This document shows, in pieces, positions 7,036-13,745 of a stretch of DNA of 20,738 bases. The translations under genes were made by a program, and so were the position numbers. Position 1 is the stretch's first letter, and each line of letters starts with the position of its first letter. The notes below the pieces were generated by a model. The model searched no databases and was not told the DNA's origin. It saw only the letters and a program-made list of their open reading frames with translations. The stretch is from Xanthobacteraceae bacterium (GTDB taxonomy: Bacteria > Pseudomonadota > Alphaproteobacteria > Rhizobiales > Xanthobacteraceae), in the NCBI GenBank assembly GCA_030039655.1, contig JASHVC010000235.1:1-20738 (forward strand). The letters are read 5' to 3'.

Positions 7036-7834
7036 CAGCATCAACCTTGTGGGCCAGATGTTGCTGCCGTTCGATCTGACCTTTACGGCGCTGAAAGCGA
7101 CGAGCCGCCATTCGCCAACCCTCGATAAGGCGATCAAACACCGCGCCGTCCGGATCAAAATTGCAAAGCGGAGTTTGACATCCCAGCGCTGCGTTGACCC
7201 CGTCGAGCCCAAGCTTGCTGTCGACAAGAAGCGTCTGATCCGGATCCACAATGACCTCTCGCTCGGCACGCGCATTATGTTGCACGATAATTGCTGACCG
7301 ATCGAGGCTGGCGCGAAGTACGACAGGAACCAGAGAGGGCTGAAGGGCAGGCACGTAGTCGCGCAAAGCGAACCAGCAGGCGACGTCGCGACTTTCGCTC
7401 CAAGACAAACCAACGCCACGGACCAGCGCATGCATCTTGTCCAACACCACGCCACGCCAGAGATCCATCCGCCCTGACGTACTTGAAAGGGTTTGGGGGG
7501 TTACTTCTCTCAGCGCGGAGAGGAATTGCTTGCTAGACCCGAATGCGTCCACAAGCTCCTGGTGACCGTGATCCCACGCCACCATGATGCCGCTATAGAC
7601 CGGATCGTGGCCAATGAGCCGTCGATGATGAAAAAGTCCGACAGCGGCTTGCCCTCGGTCGCAATGAGGCAGCGTCAAAATCAAGGTCTTGGCGGCGGCT
7701 ATGGACCGTACAATGCGATAATCGAATTTTGACGGCAATCCGCCCGGAAGCTGAGATAGCCAAAACTCGTTGGTTGATAAATCTTCGGAATGACAATCGC
7801 GCGGCGCATCCGCCAGCGGACCAAATCGGACCAA
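7025..7834 (-). CDS. ADP-ribosyltransferase-like protein under riboswitch C
   Basis: The frame is open from 7984, but that start would lie upstream of the riboswitch aptamer. I set the start at the TTG at 7834, five bases after GGCAGG (7845-7840), giving 269 residues. In this numbering, residues 120-200 contain DLWRG (Arg127), GLSWSESRDVACWFALRD (SWS at 144-146) and ARAEREV (ERE at 191-193). An Arg, then S-x-S, then E-x-E in this order and spacing recalls the R-S-E triad of arginine-type ADP-ribosyltransferase folds. An upstream block, PVYSGIMVAWDHGHQELVDAFGSS, is of unknown type. No signal peptide or membrane helix is seen. NAD-dependent activity is inferred from motif order only; substrate unknown. 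A frameshift near 7800 is possible, because the neighbouring frame (YWSDLVRWRMRR) also looks protein-like. Confidence 0.55.
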   Translation of the reverse strand: MVRFGPLADAPRDCHSEDLSTNEFWLSQLPGGLPSKFDYRIVRSIAAAKTLILTLPHCDRGQAAVGLFHHRRLIGHDPVYSGIMVAWDHGHQELVDAFGSSKQFLSALREVTPQTLSSTSGRMDLWRGVVLDKMHALVRGVGLSWSESRDVACWFALRDYVPALQPSLVPVVLRASLDRSAIIVQHNARAEREVIVDPDQTLLVDSKLGLDGVNAALGCQTPLCNFDPDGAVFDRLIEGWRMAARRFQRRKGQIERQQHLAHKVDADEA

Positions 7835-7839
7835 TAGAG

Positions 7840-7909
7840 CCTGCCATCGAGTACCGTTTCGACAGGAGTCATTGGCCCGTTGAGGGCAGTTTCGGCGAAC
7901 TCCTCCGCC
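7840..7909 (-). promoter_or_regulatory. Fluoride riboswitch C (aptamer plus SD-sequestering hairpin)
   Basis: On the minus strand, P2 is GGCG (7909-7906) with CGCC (7897-7894). P1 is GGAGU (7903-7899) with ACUCC (7869-7865). P3 is GCCC (7887-7884) with GGGC (7878-7875), and the ending is CCAAUGACUCCU. The platform pairs CCTGTC (7866-7861) with GGCAGG (7845-7840), with one G-U, which hides the ribosome site of the ART-like gene. Control is therefore likely translational and ON with fluoride. The J2/P3 segment GAAACUGCCC closely resembles well-studied fluoride aptamers. Confidence 0.86.
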
Positions 7910-7918
7910 AACCGCCTT

Positions 7919-7947
7919 TACGTAGTCACGGACGCATACAACCGCAA
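7919..7947 (-). promoter_or_regulatory. Putative sigma-70-type promoter for riboswitch C
   Basis: TTGCGG (7947-7942) and TACGTA (7924-7919) on the minus strand are 17 bases apart. The aptamer starts about nine bases further on, matching the geometry of the promoters of riboswitches A and B. The hexamers are only moderate matches. Confidence 0.4.
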
Positions 7948-8100
7948 TCTCCCGACAGAGCCGTATACCAACGGCACCACCCACCCAATAATGACATCAA
8001 GATGCTATTCTTGGTTAGAAACCACTTGCGGTCAAACTTGCAGATTCGCTGGTCGGTCGGTCTCGAAACTTTTCTCGTGTGTGCTACGTGATTTCGATCC

Positions 8101-8127
8101 TTGACTTGGTCAGTGCTGATCCATAAT
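8101..8127 (+). promoter_or_regulatory. Tentative promoter for riboswitch D and the Ehr-crcB operon
   Basis: TTGACT (8101-8106) and CATAAT (8122-8127) are reasonable -35 and -10 boxes but only 15 bases apart, shorter than optimal. A transcript from here would begin with a hairpin of eight pairs (8137-8144 with 8148-8155) directly before the aptamer. Confidence 0.3.
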
Positions 8128-8155
8128 GCTTTGCGGTGGTCAGCTTCGCTGGCCA

Positions 8156-8198
8156 GGCGATGGAGTGCCGCCTTTAACCGCCTTGGGCTGATGACTCC
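8156..8198 (+). promoter_or_regulatory. Fluoride riboswitch D aptamer, leader of the Ehr-crcB operon
   Basis: P2 is GGCG (8156-8159) with CGCC (8169-8172). P1 is GGAGU (8162-8166) with ACUCC (8194-8198). P3 is GCC (8180-8182) with GGC (8186-8188). The conserved pieces GGCGAUGGAGU, UUUAACCGCC and GGGCUGAUGACUCC are all present in order. This is the closest of the five to textbook crcB RNA. The P1 3' strand is also the 5' strand of the following terminator, so aptamer folding and termination exclude each other. Fluoride would favour read-through into the operon that carries crcB. Confidence 0.92.
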
Positions 8199-8236
8199 TT
8201 TCCTTCCGGACGCGGAGGAGAGGAGTTTGTTTTTTT
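8194..8236 (+). terminator. Riboswitch-controlled intrinsic terminator before the Ehr-crcB operon
   Basis: Bases 8194-8206 pair continuously with 8226-8214: 13 pairs including two G-U, with a 7-base loop. The run TTTGTTTTTTT (8226-8236) follows directly. No rightward gene ends nearby, so this is an attenuator rather than a gene-end terminator. Its 3' arm contains the purine run GGAGGAGAGGAG (8214-8225), which also serves as a ribosome site for the ORF at 8237, so the hairpin could additionally block translation. Confidence 0.9.
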
Positions 8237-8341
8237 ATGTCGGTTGAAACACCCGCGGGGGGATTACTCACCATCGTGGAGTCGCGCAGCGCAGCCCTCA
8301 GCTGTAGCGATGTCTTCGTCCTTGGAAGGCCGTCACGATGA
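8237..8341 (+). CDS. 34-residue leader ORF coupled to hyfC
   Basis: The ATG at 8237 directly follows the terminator U-tract and has a very strong ribosome site (GGAGGAGAGGAG, 8214-8225, 11-base spacer). The peptide begins MSVETPAGGLLTIVESRSA and ends FVLGRPSR. Its TGA (8339-8341) overlaps the hyfC ATG (8338-8340) in an ATGA arrangement, a sign of translational coupling. No family or membrane segment is recognised. It may serve mainly to deliver ribosomes to hyfC. Confidence 0.5.
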   Translation: MSVETPAGGLLTIVESRSAALSCSDVFVLGRPSR

Positions 8342-9282
8342 TGCGCGACATTCTTCTGCAAATTGCTCAGGTTCTCACCGTCCTATTTCTCGCTCCGCTG
8401 CTGCAGGGCGTAATCCTGCAGTTCGAGGAGCGCGTGCAGATGGCCCGAGGCCCGGGCATTTTTCAACCCTACCGGGATCTCTGGAAGCTGTTTCACAAGC
8501 AGATCGTCGTTCCGGAGACAGCGTCGTGGATTTACTGGGTCACCCCAATTGTCGCCTTCACGGCAATGCTGACAGTCCCAATCTTGATCCCGGTTCTCAC
8601 TGATTTCCCTCTTCCGCTCTCCGACATGGGAGACATTCTGGGCGGCGGGCTGATACTCACGCTGGGCTCTTTCATGATAGTTCTTGCTGGCCTGGACAGT
8701 GGCAGCGCCTACGGCGGAATCGGCTCGAGTCGAGCCGTAATGGTGGCAATTCTAGCCGAGCCCACACTCATCGTCGTCTTCGTCGGCATTACGTTGCTTG
8801 CGAAGGCCATGCTCCCATTCGTCGTCAATCACCTCCTGGTCGGAAGCCCTGCCGTCTATTGGGGCCCCGCTCATCTCTTCTTGATAGCTGCCTTCTTCAC
8901 GCTTCTTATCGTCGAAACGGACCGGCTGCCGATCCATTCCAGCACTCATCTGGAAATTTACATGATCGATGAGGCCCGCATTTTGGAGTATTCGGGTCCG
9001 CTACTGGCTATCCTAAAATGGGCTTCGATGATGAAGCAGTTCATCTTATACACCATCTTCAGCAACGTCCTGCTGCTTCCCTGGGGGCTGTCGCGTCAAG
9101 GACTCCCGATCGGAGTACTGGGATCGATCATCGCATTGCTCGCAAAATTTCTTGTTGTTGCGCTTGCCGTGGTTGTTGTCGAAACTTCCCAGTCCCGCCT
9201 GCGCTTCTACCGCTACCAAGAGCTGCTCGCGGCTTCTTTCGTGTTTGCCATCTTGTCCATAGTCGGCAACCAATTGAGCTGA
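8338..9282 (+). CDS. hyfC: HyfC/NuoH-like membrane subunit of an Ehr complex
   Basis: This 314-residue integral membrane protein is homologous to HyfC/HycD and NuoH, the subunit that links the hydrophilic arm to the proton-pumping arm. The first cytoplasmic loop reads EERVQMARGPGIFQPYRDLWKLFHK (about 30-55), the family signature. The later loop VETDRLPIHSSTHLEIYMIDEARILEYSGP (about 197-226) carries the conserved Glu and Asp residues that line the electron-transfer junction. About eight membrane helices are evident. ATG codons at 8338 and 8341 are both possible; GGAAGG at 8324-8329 favours the first. It is the first structural gene behind riboswitch D. Confidence 0.93.
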   Translation: MMRDILLQIAQVLTVLFLAPLLQGVILQFEERVQMARGPGIFQPYRDLWKLFHKQIVVPETASWIYWVTPIVAFTAMLTVPILIPVLTDFPLPLSDMGDILGGGLILTLGSFMIVLAGLDSGSAYGGIGSSRAVMVAILAEPTLIVVFVGITLLAKAMLPFVVNHLLVGSPAVYWGPAHLFLIAAFFTLLIVETDRLPIHSSTHLEIYMIDEARILEYSGPLLAILKWASMMKQFILYTIFSNVLLLPWGLSRQGLPIGVLGSIIALLAKFLVVALAVVVVETSQSRLRFYRYQELLAASFVFAILSIVGNQLS

Positions 9283-9285
9283 TAA

Positions 9286-9966
9286 ATGCTTGTCGCCCAT
9301 CTCGATCCACTCGCCGCTTCGATTTTCAGCTTGATGGCGATCGCGAGCTTGTTGCTTGCATTTGTTATGCTGGGTTCAAGGTGGCTTAATAATTATCTTT
9401 ACGCGTTCGCAGCCGAATCTTGGGTCATCGCCATCCTTTCGGCGACAGTAGGATTTTACGGCGGATATCCCGAGCTTTATCTGATCGCCATCCTGACTGC
9501 GCTTTTTCGAGGATTATTCCTTCCTTATTTGTTGTGGCGAATCGTCAAGCGTCTCAGCGTAACGCGCGAAATCCACGTCATCTTGCAGCCTAGCTCATCC
9601 TTAGTCGCGGGAGCGTTCTGCGTCATATTTTCGCTCACAGTCAGTTATCGTGTCGGTCAATCACTTGGTCTAGCAGCGACGGTAGCCGTCCTCGCTCTCA
9701 CCGTCATGCTATCCATGAAGCTCATTGGCTTCCTAATGCTTGCGGTCCGGCACGAAGCGCTGAGCCAAATTCTTGGTTTGCTGGTGCTTGAAAACGGGGT
9801 GTTCCTGGGCGCTCAGATTCTCGTACCCGGCATGCCGGTGCTTATCGAGATCGTGATCCTGTTCGATCTGCTCATCGTCGTTGCGTGCTTCGGCGCGCTC
9901 ATTCAGTTTTTGCTCGCCCATGCCGGCACCACCAGCAGTCTCGAACTTAAGCGACTGGTGGGATAG
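9286..9966 (+). CDS. hyfE: HyfE-like membrane subunit
   Basis: This 226-residue hydrophobic protein has about seven membrane segments and the HyfE-type motifs LNNYLYAFAAESWVIAI (about 34-50), YLIAILTALFRGLFLPYLLWR (about 65-85) and GLLVLENGVFLGAQI (about 165-180). The last is the NuoK-like helix with its buried Glu. HyfE adds extra helices to a NuoK core in formate hydrogenlyase-type complexes. The gene starts three bases after the hyfC stop, and its own stop is directly followed by the hyfF ATG, so the three are tightly coupled. Confidence 0.9.
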   Translation: MLVAHLDPLAASIFSLMAIASLLLAFVMLGSRWLNNYLYAFAAESWVIAILSATVGFYGGYPELYLIAILTALFRGLFLPYLLWRIVKRLSVTREIHVILQPSSSLVAGAFCVIFSLTVSYRVGQSLGLAATVAVLALTVMLSMKLIGFLMLAVRHEALSQILGLLVLENGVFLGAQILVPGMPVLIEIVILFDLLIVVACFGALIQFLLAHAGTTSSLELKRLVG

Positions 9967-11433
9967 ATGGTTGGTTACCTCCTTCTCATAATTACGATTG
10001 CGCCACTTGCGACCGTCTTAGGTTGTCTGATTTTTCACCGCCGCAGCGTCGCCGAGACCCTCAATCTCATATCAAGCATTTTCGTTTTGGCCGCTGCTGT
10101 CGCCCTCGCAGTGCTCAGCCCAAACGGGCCTTATCTCTTTTGGGCCGACTACATTGTCGTGGATATGCCCGGCGCCTGGGTCACCCTGTGCACGGCCATC
10201 GTCTACTTCTTAGCTTCCATTTACGCGATCGGCTACATGCGGCTTCTCGAGGGAGAAGAAGGTCACTTGTGGCGGTTTTATGCGCTCTTCTCCGGCTTCG
10301 CGCTCACGGTCCTCGTGAGCACGGTCATGAACAACGCGGGGCTCTACTGGATTGCAATCGAACTTACGACCCTGGTGAGCACATTTCTTGTTGGTTTTGA
10401 GCGTGCAGCAGAGAGCGTAGAGGCGGCTTGGAAGTACATTATCATTGTATCGGGAGGGATTAGCTTGGCGCTGCTCGGTACTGTGTTGTTTTATTGGAGC
10501 GGCAGCTTCGTTCTCGGCCCGGTGTACGACATGACGTGGGCGACGCTGCAGCAAACCGCATCGAAAATGAATCCGGCGCTCGTCTCTTTAGCCTATTTGT
10601 TGGTGCTGATTGGATATGGAACGAAGGTGGGTCTCGCCCCGATGCATACCTGGCTGCCGGACGCTCACAGCGAAAGCCCGGCGCCGGTCTCGGCCATGCT
10701 GTCGGGCGCGCTCCTTAATGGAGCGATGCTTGGAATCGTCCGATACTTGGCGGTCGCAGATTCGGCCGGTGTTGGACCACTTGCGCGCGGCGTACTCGTG
10801 GCTTTGGGTGTTTTCTCCCTGCTGGTCGGCGCCCTTTTCATCGTGCGCCAGGACGGCATCAAGAGACTGATGGCTTATTCCAGCGTAGAGCATATGGGCG
10901 TTGTCGCGCTTGGATTCGGCTTCGGTGGAATATTCGGCGTCGCGGGTGCGCTGTATCACATGCTCAATCATTCCCTGAACAAATCGCTGATGTTCTTTGG
11001 TGCCGGAAACGTCATGCGCAGTTTCGGAACGAAGGAGATTGCAGGGATTCGCGACGTGTGGAGACGCTATCCCGTGCAAGGAGCGTTATGGCTTGCCGGG
11101 GCGGTGGCGATAACGGGGGCTCCGCCATTTGGCTTGTTTCTCAGCGAACTTGTCATCCTGCGCGGCGGCATTGACGCGCACTACGGCTGGGCCGTAGGCG
11201 CCATGCTCGTGCTGTTGATAGTCATCTTCGTAGGCTTCCTCAATCATTTTCGCGAAATGTACTTTGAGTCCGCCGACCCGGCCGCAAGCCCGCATCCGGC
11301 GCTCAGTAAATGGTGTGTTGCGCCCATGTGGCTGGCGCTGGCGCCGCTGCTGCTCCTTGGCCTTTGGTGGCCATCGAGTATTTGGGACCATTTTTCCGCC
11401 ATTGCTCACGTTCTCGCTAACGGCGCCCCATGA
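9967..11433 (+). CDS. hyfF: HyfF-like antiporter-type subunit
   Basis: This 488-residue protein belongs to the NuoL/M/N and Mrp antiporter-like family. The residues expected for a proton channel are visible: Glu132 (WIAIELTTL), Lys220 in GYGTKVGLAPMHTWLPDAH, Lys299 in GIKRLMAYSSVEHMG, and His335/Lys339 in HMLNHSLNKSLMF. The motif SPAPVSAMLSGALLNGA is typical. About 14 membrane helices can be counted. The complete set of charged residues suggests it can still translocate protons or sodium ions. The ATG follows the hyfE stop without a gap, and the gene ends in an ATGA overlap with hyfG. Confidence 0.92.
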   Translation: MVGYLLLIITIAPLATVLGCLIFHRRSVAETLNLISSIFVLAAAVALAVLSPNGPYLFWADYIVVDMPGAWVTLCTAIVYFLASIYAIGYMRLLEGEEGHLWRFYALFSGFALTVLVSTVMNNAGLYWIAIELTTLVSTFLVGFERAAESVEAAWKYIIIVSGGISLALLGTVLFYWSGSFVLGPVYDMTWATLQQTASKMNPALVSLAYLLVLIGYGTKVGLAPMHTWLPDAHSESPAPVSAMLSGALLNGAMLGIVRYLAVADSAGVGPLARGVLVALGVFSLLVGALFIVRQDGIKRLMAYSSVEHMGVVALGFGFGGIFGVAGALYHMLNHSLNKSLMFFGAGNVMRSFGTKEIAGIRDVWRRYPVQGALWLAGAVAITGAPPFGLFLSELVILRGGIDAHYGWAVGAMLVLLIVIFVGFLNHFREMYFESADPAASPHPALSKWCVAPMWLALAPLLLLGLWWPSSIWDHFSAIAHVLANGAP

Positions 11434-12920
11434 ACGTGCCGCGAAAGACATCGCTCCAGCCCGAACAGTTGAGAGGAGCCGCGACACGTCTGCGTGAAGC
11501 CGACGGGCGCATGCAGATGGTGTATGCGTGGTATCCCGATCCCCACCGCATCGAGCTGCGTTACGTCGCTACCGAAGCCGGAGAGAGCGCATTTGCGATC
11601 TGGCGTTGTGCCCCAGCGGGTCCCGTGCCGAGCTTGGCCGGTATTTGGCCATTGATGGGCTGGCACGAACGCGAGGTGACGGACCTCTTTGGACTCGATT
11701 TCAGCGAGCATCCGCAGCCACAGCGGCTGGTTCTTCACGACGGCGTCAATCCCATTTGCCCGCCATTCGACCCAAAGTACCCGCCTGAACTGCCGATGCA
11801 GGTGGAACCTTCCCGCCAATCCGTGCCGGAGGTGATTGGCGCGACCACCGACGTACAGCTATTACCCTTCGGTCCGGTGCGCGGAGACGTTCTCGAATCT
11901 GGAGAGTTCCTGTTCTTCTACATTGGCGAGGCTATTCTGCACTATCAGCCACGGCTCTTCTTCAAACATCGTGGCATGGAGAAACGATTTGAGGGGCTTT
12001 CCGCCGCCGGCGGTGTCGTGTTCGCGGAGCGGGTGTCCGGAGTGGGTAGCGTTGCCCACGCGCTGGCCTACTGCCAGGCAGTCGAGGCCGCGGCCAATTG
12101 CTCCGTTCCGCGGCGCGCCCGATTTCTGCGCGTGCTGCTCGCAGAAATGGAGCGTTTATACAATCACCTGCATTATCTAGGTCATCTCTGCCACACCACG
12201 ACGCTCAAAGTCGGCGAAGCCCAGGGCAAACTCCTAGCCGAACGTGCAAAGCAGCTGAACGCCAGGTTAACTGGCAGCCGTTTTCTCCGCAGCATTCTGA
12301 CAGTCGGCGGCTTGCGACGCGATCTGTCGCCAAAGCAATGGCTAGGCGCCGAACTGGAGGCGCTGCGCCAGGAATATTCTATTTACGCCCGCCATCTTGA
12401 AAATACGGACAGTCATCTCGATCGATTGATCACAACCGGGATACTTAACGAACGAGTCGCGTTCGATCAGGGTGCGACTGGACCTATCCAGAGGGCGTCG
12501 GGCTTCGACCGCGACCTGCGTCGCGACCATCCATATGCCGCTTATGACGAAATCCTCGTCTCGGTGCCAGTGCGCAAGTCAGGTGACGCCCATGCGCGCG
12601 CACAAGTCCGGATAGCCGAGATCGACGCCAGTATCGCCCTGATTCAACGGGTTTTGCTGCTTTTGCCCGATGGACCGATCGCCGCCGAGTGCGAGGCCCC
12701 ACCAAGGTCGGAAGGCTTAGGTTGGAGCGAGTCGCCACGAGGTACGCTGTTTTACGCCGTGCATTTTGACGATCGAGGAAGGCTCGCGCGCGTGAAGATA
12801 AAATCGCCATCTTTTTCTAATTGGCGTGTGTTTCCATTCACCGTGCATGGCAGCAACATGATGGACTACGCAATCAACGAAGCCAGCTTCGGGCTGACAA
12901 TCGCCGGGTGTGATCGCTAG
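11430..12920 (+). CDS. hyfG: HyfG-like large subunit (NuoC-NuoD fusion) lacking NiFe ligands
   Basis: This 496-residue protein has an N-terminal NuoC-like part with the MGWHEREVTDLFGLDFSEHP signature (76-95). A NuoD/HycE-like part follows (GPVRGDVLESGEF at 148-160, FFKHRGMEKRFEGL at 177-190). Where HycE has ERVCGICGFAH, this protein reads ERVSGVGSVAH (200-210): both cysteines are replaced, by Ser203 and Gly206. The C-terminus ends IAGCDR, like the NuoD ending in -DR, without the DPCxxC motif or a maturation tail. It therefore cannot carry a standard NiFe centre and fits the energy-converting hydrogenase-related (Ehr) group. It starts in an ATGA overlap with hyfF. Electron acceptor unknown. 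Confidence 0.92.
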   Translation: MNVPRKTSLQPEQLRGAATRLREADGRMQMVYAWYPDPHRIELRYVATEAGESAFAIWRCAPAGPVPSLAGIWPLMGWHEREVTDLFGLDFSEHPQPQRLVLHDGVNPICPPFDPKYPPELPMQVEPSRQSVPEVIGATTDVQLLPFGPVRGDVLESGEFLFFYIGEAILHYQPRLFFKHRGMEKRFEGLSAAGGVVFAERVSGVGSVAHALAYCQAVEAAANCSVPRRARFLRVLLAEMERLYNHLHYLGHLCHTTTLKVGEAQGKLLAERAKQLNARLTGSRFLRSILTVGGLRRDLSPKQWLGAELEALRQEYSIYARHLENTDSHLDRLITTGILNERVAFDQGATGPIQRASGFDRDLRRDHPYAAYDEILVSVPVRKSGDAHARAQVRIAEIDASIALIQRVLLLLPDGPIAAECEAPPRSEGLGWSESPRGTLFYAVHFDDRGRLARVKIKSPSFSNWRVFPFTVHGSNMMDYAINEASFGLTIAGCDR

Positions 12921-12929
12921 GAGACGATT

Positions 12930-13745
12930 ATGCCGCTTTGGACATTGCTGGGCCTGATGGAAGGTAACCAGACCGCGCCTTGGCCACAGTCCGACGGTGC
13001 GGACGGCCAAGCCGGCTTTATAGGCATGCCGCGCTACAGTCCGGCGCATTGTACTGACGCGTGCCAGGCCTGCGCGGATGTTTGTCCGACCAAAGCGATC
13101 ACCATGCGGCAGACTTCAGAGCCGGCGGACGGCAAAGATGGGCGGCTCGACGTCGACTATGGCCGTTGCGTTGTCTGTCAACTCTGCACCGAGGCTTGCC
13201 CGACCGACGCGATGACCCCCTCGTCTGACTGGGCGTTTGGGGCGCGGAACCGTGAAGATCTGGTTTGGCGATCGCAAGGTCAGAGATCAGGCAACGTGGT
13301 CGTCGGAGACAAGCGAAACTTCCGCCGCAGTTTGCACATTCGGCATGTCGATGCAGGTTCGTGCAACGGATGTGAATCGGAGCTCCAAGCGTTGAACAAT
13401 CCGTTCTACAATTTGCATCGCCTTGGCATCTTCTTCACAGCGTCCCCTCGCTTTGCCGATCTTCTCCTGGTGACTGGTCCCGTGACCACCGCCATGCTCA
13501 CGCCGCTGCGCGCTACGTATGAGGCCATGCCAGAGCCGCGATGGGTGATGGCGATCGGCACGTGCGCCGTCTCCGGCGGTGTTGCCGAGGGCGGCTACGC
13601 ATCCGGTCACGGCCTGGACGGGGTTCTTCCCGTCGACGTCTATCTCCCCGGCTGTCCGCCGAATCCCGCGGCCATCATCCATGCTCTCTTGATGTTCCTC
13701 GATCGCGTGCCGCAGCGTGTTGGAGGAGGCCAGCTTGACAAATGA
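12930..13745 (+). CDS. hyfI: HyfI/NuoB-like small subunit fused to a 2[4Fe-4S] ferredoxin domain
   Basis: This 271-residue protein joins two functions that are separate in E. coli (HyfH and HyfI). The N-terminal ferredoxin has Cys41, 45, 48, 52 in CTDACQACADVCP and Cys80, 83, 86, 90 in CVVCQLCTEACP; the first motif has CxxxC where CxxC is usual. The NuoB-like part has CNGCESE (Cys145, 148), GTCAVSGG (Cys212) and PGCPPNP (Cys242), a full set for the proximal (N2-type) cluster. Electrons would pass from the ferredoxin clusters to N2 at the HyfG interface. A GGAG site overlaps the hyfG stop codon. Confidence 0.92.
   Translation: MPLWTLLGLMEGNQTAPWPQSDGADGQAGFIGMPRYSPAHCTDACQACADVCPTKAITMRQTSEPADGKDGRLDVDYGRCVVCQLCTEACPTDAMTPSSDWAFGARNREDLVWRSQGQRSGNVVVGDKRNFRRSLHIRHVDAGSCNGCESELQALNNPFYNLHRLGIFFTASPRFADLLLVTGPVTTAMLTPLRATYEAMPEPRWVMAIGTCAVSGGVAEGGYASGHGLDGVLPVDVYLPGCPPNPAAIIHALLMFLDRVPQRVGGGQLDK

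Noticed and set aside
6487..7455. Full 322-codon minus-strand frame
   Set aside because: Its first 140 codons lie wholly inside the ART-like gene in another frame and are rich in Cys, Trp and Arg. Only the part from the ATG at 7035 was kept, with low confidence.
6073..7911. Two copies of an approximately 45-base direct repeat (near 6076-6119 and 7865-7909)
   Set aside because: At first it looked like a mobile-element or duplication scar. The shared bases are the conserved parts of two fluoride aptamers, so the likeness is explained by RNA structure.
7025..7984. Longer 319-residue version of the ART-like protein starting at 7984
   Set aside because: Its first 50 codons run through the putative promoter and the riboswitch aptamer. 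The TTG at 7834 has a ribosome site in the expected place.
11430..12920. Annotation as an active group 4 NiFe hydrogenase
   Set aside because: All cysteine ligands of the nickel-iron site are missing, so a hydrogenase call would be wrong.
13717..13719. GTG start for the first hyfB
   Set aside because: It lies upstream of the GGAGGAGG ribosome site that fits the TTG at 13735.
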